A stretch of DNA of 5,042 nt from an uncultured Rubrivivax sp. (GTDB lineage Bacteria; Pseudomonadota; Gammaproteobacteria; Burkholderiales; Burkholderiaceae_C). Positions 4,006 through 5,042 of the stretch are shown piece by piece. A program made the position numbers and the translations under genes. The notes beneath the pieces are model-generated. The model saw only the letters and a list, made by a program, of their open reading frames with translations, searched no databases and had not been told where the DNA came from. The DNA lies in contig CALBTN010000168.1 in NCBI GenBank assembly GCA_937967345.1, positions 1 through 5,042 on the forward strand, given 5' to 3'. Each line of letters opens with the position of its first letter. The first letter of the stretch is position 1.

Positions 4006-5042
4006 TCAGGCCGACGCGCCATGTGCAGCGGCGTTGCCGCGCAGGCCGGCGAACACCAGCTTGACGTCGCCCGCATCCAGCCGCCAGGCCGGCGGCGGCG
4101 GGCTGCGCAGCGACTGCTGCACCAGCGCGGCCGCCGACAGCCGGTGCCAGTCCTCGGGCACGCGCTGGCCGTTGGCCACCGCCAGCACCTTCAGCCGCTG
4201 GCGGATCATCGCGTCCAGCGCCGGGCCGAGCTTCACCGCCTCGTCGACCTTGGACAGGATCACGCCGCGGCAGGTGTTGGCGCGGTAGGCCTGCAGCACG
4301 TCGTCGATGGTCTCGCCCTGCGCGGCGGCGTTGACCACCAGCAACCGGTTGACGCTGCGGTGCGACAGCATGTCCAGCAGCTCGCGCGTGCGCGCATCGC
4401 GCTGCGCCATGCCGGCGGTGTCGATCAGCACCATCTTCTTGCCGGCCAGCAGCTCGAGCAGGTCGTCGAGCGAGGCGCGGTCGTGCGCGGTGTGCACCGG
4501 CACGCCCAGGATGCGGCCGTAGGCGCGCAGCTGCTCGTGCGCCGCCATGCGGTAGGCGTCGAGCGTGATCAGCCCGAGGTTGGCGGCGCCGTGGCGGGTG
4601 GCGAAGGCCGCCGCCAGCTTGGCGGTGCTGGTGGTCTTGCCCACGCCGGTGGCGCCGATCAGCGCGAACACGCCGCCGCTGTCCTCGAGCGGCGCGTCGG
4701 CGTCGGCGCTGCACAGGTTGCGCTCGAGCACGCTGGCGGTCCAGGCGGCCTCGTCGCAATCGTCGGGCAGGCTGTCGGCCAGCTTGCGCGTCAGCGCCGG
4801 CGAGAAACCCTGGTCGAGCAACCGTTGCGTCAGCTGCGCCTGGCGCGGTTGGCGCTGCAGCTTTTCCATGAAGGCCAGCGCGCCGAAGCGCTTGTCGATC
4901 AGGCCCTTCATCGCGCGCAGCTCGTGCAGCAGCTCGCGGTTGGCCGCCGGCGGGCTGCGCTCGGCGCGGTCGCCAGGGCCGTCACGACCGTCACGGCTGT
5001 CGCGACCCTCCCGCGCGTCCAGCGCGTCGCGCGGCTCACGGC
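4006..5042 (-). CDS. flhF: Flagellar SRP-type GTPase FlhF, C-terminal part (runs off the right edge)
   Basis: FlhF is a membrane-associated GTPase of the SRP family (with Ffh and FtsY) that marks the cell pole for flagellar assembly. The start lies outside the window; 344 residues are visible, counting from the first complete codon at 5040. Residues 1-34 form a charged, low-complexity Arg/Asp linker, the expected boundary between the basic N-terminal domain and the NG domains. The N domain follows from about residue 35 (NRELLHELRAMKGLIDKRFGAL). The G domain shows G1 GATGVGKTT (129-137), LGLITLDAYRMAAHEQL with the family's DxYR motif (155-171), G3 DTAGM (207-211), G4 SKVDE (263-267) and ANGQRVPEDW (289-298). 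About 35 residues follow the core, beginning with a PPPP run. An internal ATG at 4911 is not the start, because it falls inside the conserved N domain. All GTPase motifs look intact. The stop sits one base from the inserted element. Confidence 0.95.
   Translation of the reverse strand, partial: REPRDALDAREGRDSRDGRDGPGDRAERSPPAANRELLHELRAMKGLIDKRFGALAFMEKLQRQPRQAQLTQRLLDQGFSPALTRKLADSLPDDCDEAAWTASVLERNLCSADADAPLEDSGGVFALIGATGVGKTTSTAKLAAAFATRHGAANLGLITLDAYRMAAHEQLRAYGRILGVPVHTAHDRASLDDLLELLAGKKMVLIDTAGMAQRDARTRELLDMLSHRSVNRLLVVNAAAQGETIDDVLQAYRANTCRGVILSKVDEAVKLGPALDAMIRQRLKVLAVANGQRVPEDWHRLSAAALVQQSLRSPPPPAWRLDAGDVKLVFAGLRGNAAAHGASA
4981..5007. repeat. Degenerate 9-bp tandem repeat in flhF encoding (G/S)RD
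   Basis: Three consecutive 9-base units, GTCACGACC, GTCACGGCT and GTCGCGACC, on the plus strand. On the coding strand they give GRD-SRD-GRD within the charged linker of FlhF. Adjacent sequence continues the Arg/Asp richness without keeping the unit length. Confidence 0.6.

Overview
This is a GC-rich window (roughly 70% G+C by eye) carrying part of a flagellar gene cluster, with every recognisable gene on the minus strand. It therefore reads from base 5042 down to base 1. The gene content (FlhF, an FlhG homologue, the flagellar sigma factor FliA, and the rod and P/L-ring genes flgG, flgH and flgI), the high GC and the presence of outer-membrane ring genes indicate a Gram-negative proteobacterium with a polar or subpolar flagellum. 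A betaproteobacterium of the Burkholderiales is my best guess. A gammaproteobacterium cannot be excluded from this sequence alone.

Layout in transcription order: flhF (enters from the right edge without its start; ends at 4006), a 242-bp non-coding block with imperfect terminal inverted repeats (3763-4004), a divergent flhG-like gene (3756-2941), fliA (2913-2200), a 184-bp spacer with a strong hairpin just after fliA, then the tightly overlapping group flgG (2015-1233), flgH (1236-553) and flgI (556 to the left edge, C-terminal part missing). flgG/flgH and flgH/flgI each overlap by four bases, so translation is probably coupled.

How they work together: FlhF is an SRP-type GTPase that helps place the flagellum at the pole, and FlhG normally controls its activity and the flagellar number. 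FliA directs RNA polymerase to late flagellar genes. FlgG makes the distal rod, while FlgI (periplasmic P ring) and FlgH (outer-membrane lipoprotein L ring) form the bushing around it.

Two observations stand out. First, the FlhG homologue keeps the N-terminal DQAxGLR helix and the overall fold signature of the family but has lost the P-loop lysines and the Walker B / switch II motif, so it looks like a non-catalytic pseudo-ATPase. Second, the flhF-flhG gap holds what looks like a small mobile element (MITE-like or an IS relic) with a 3-bp target duplication. Removing it in silico restores a compact junction in which flhG starts four bases after the flhF stop. No RNA genes or CRISPR arrays were seen.
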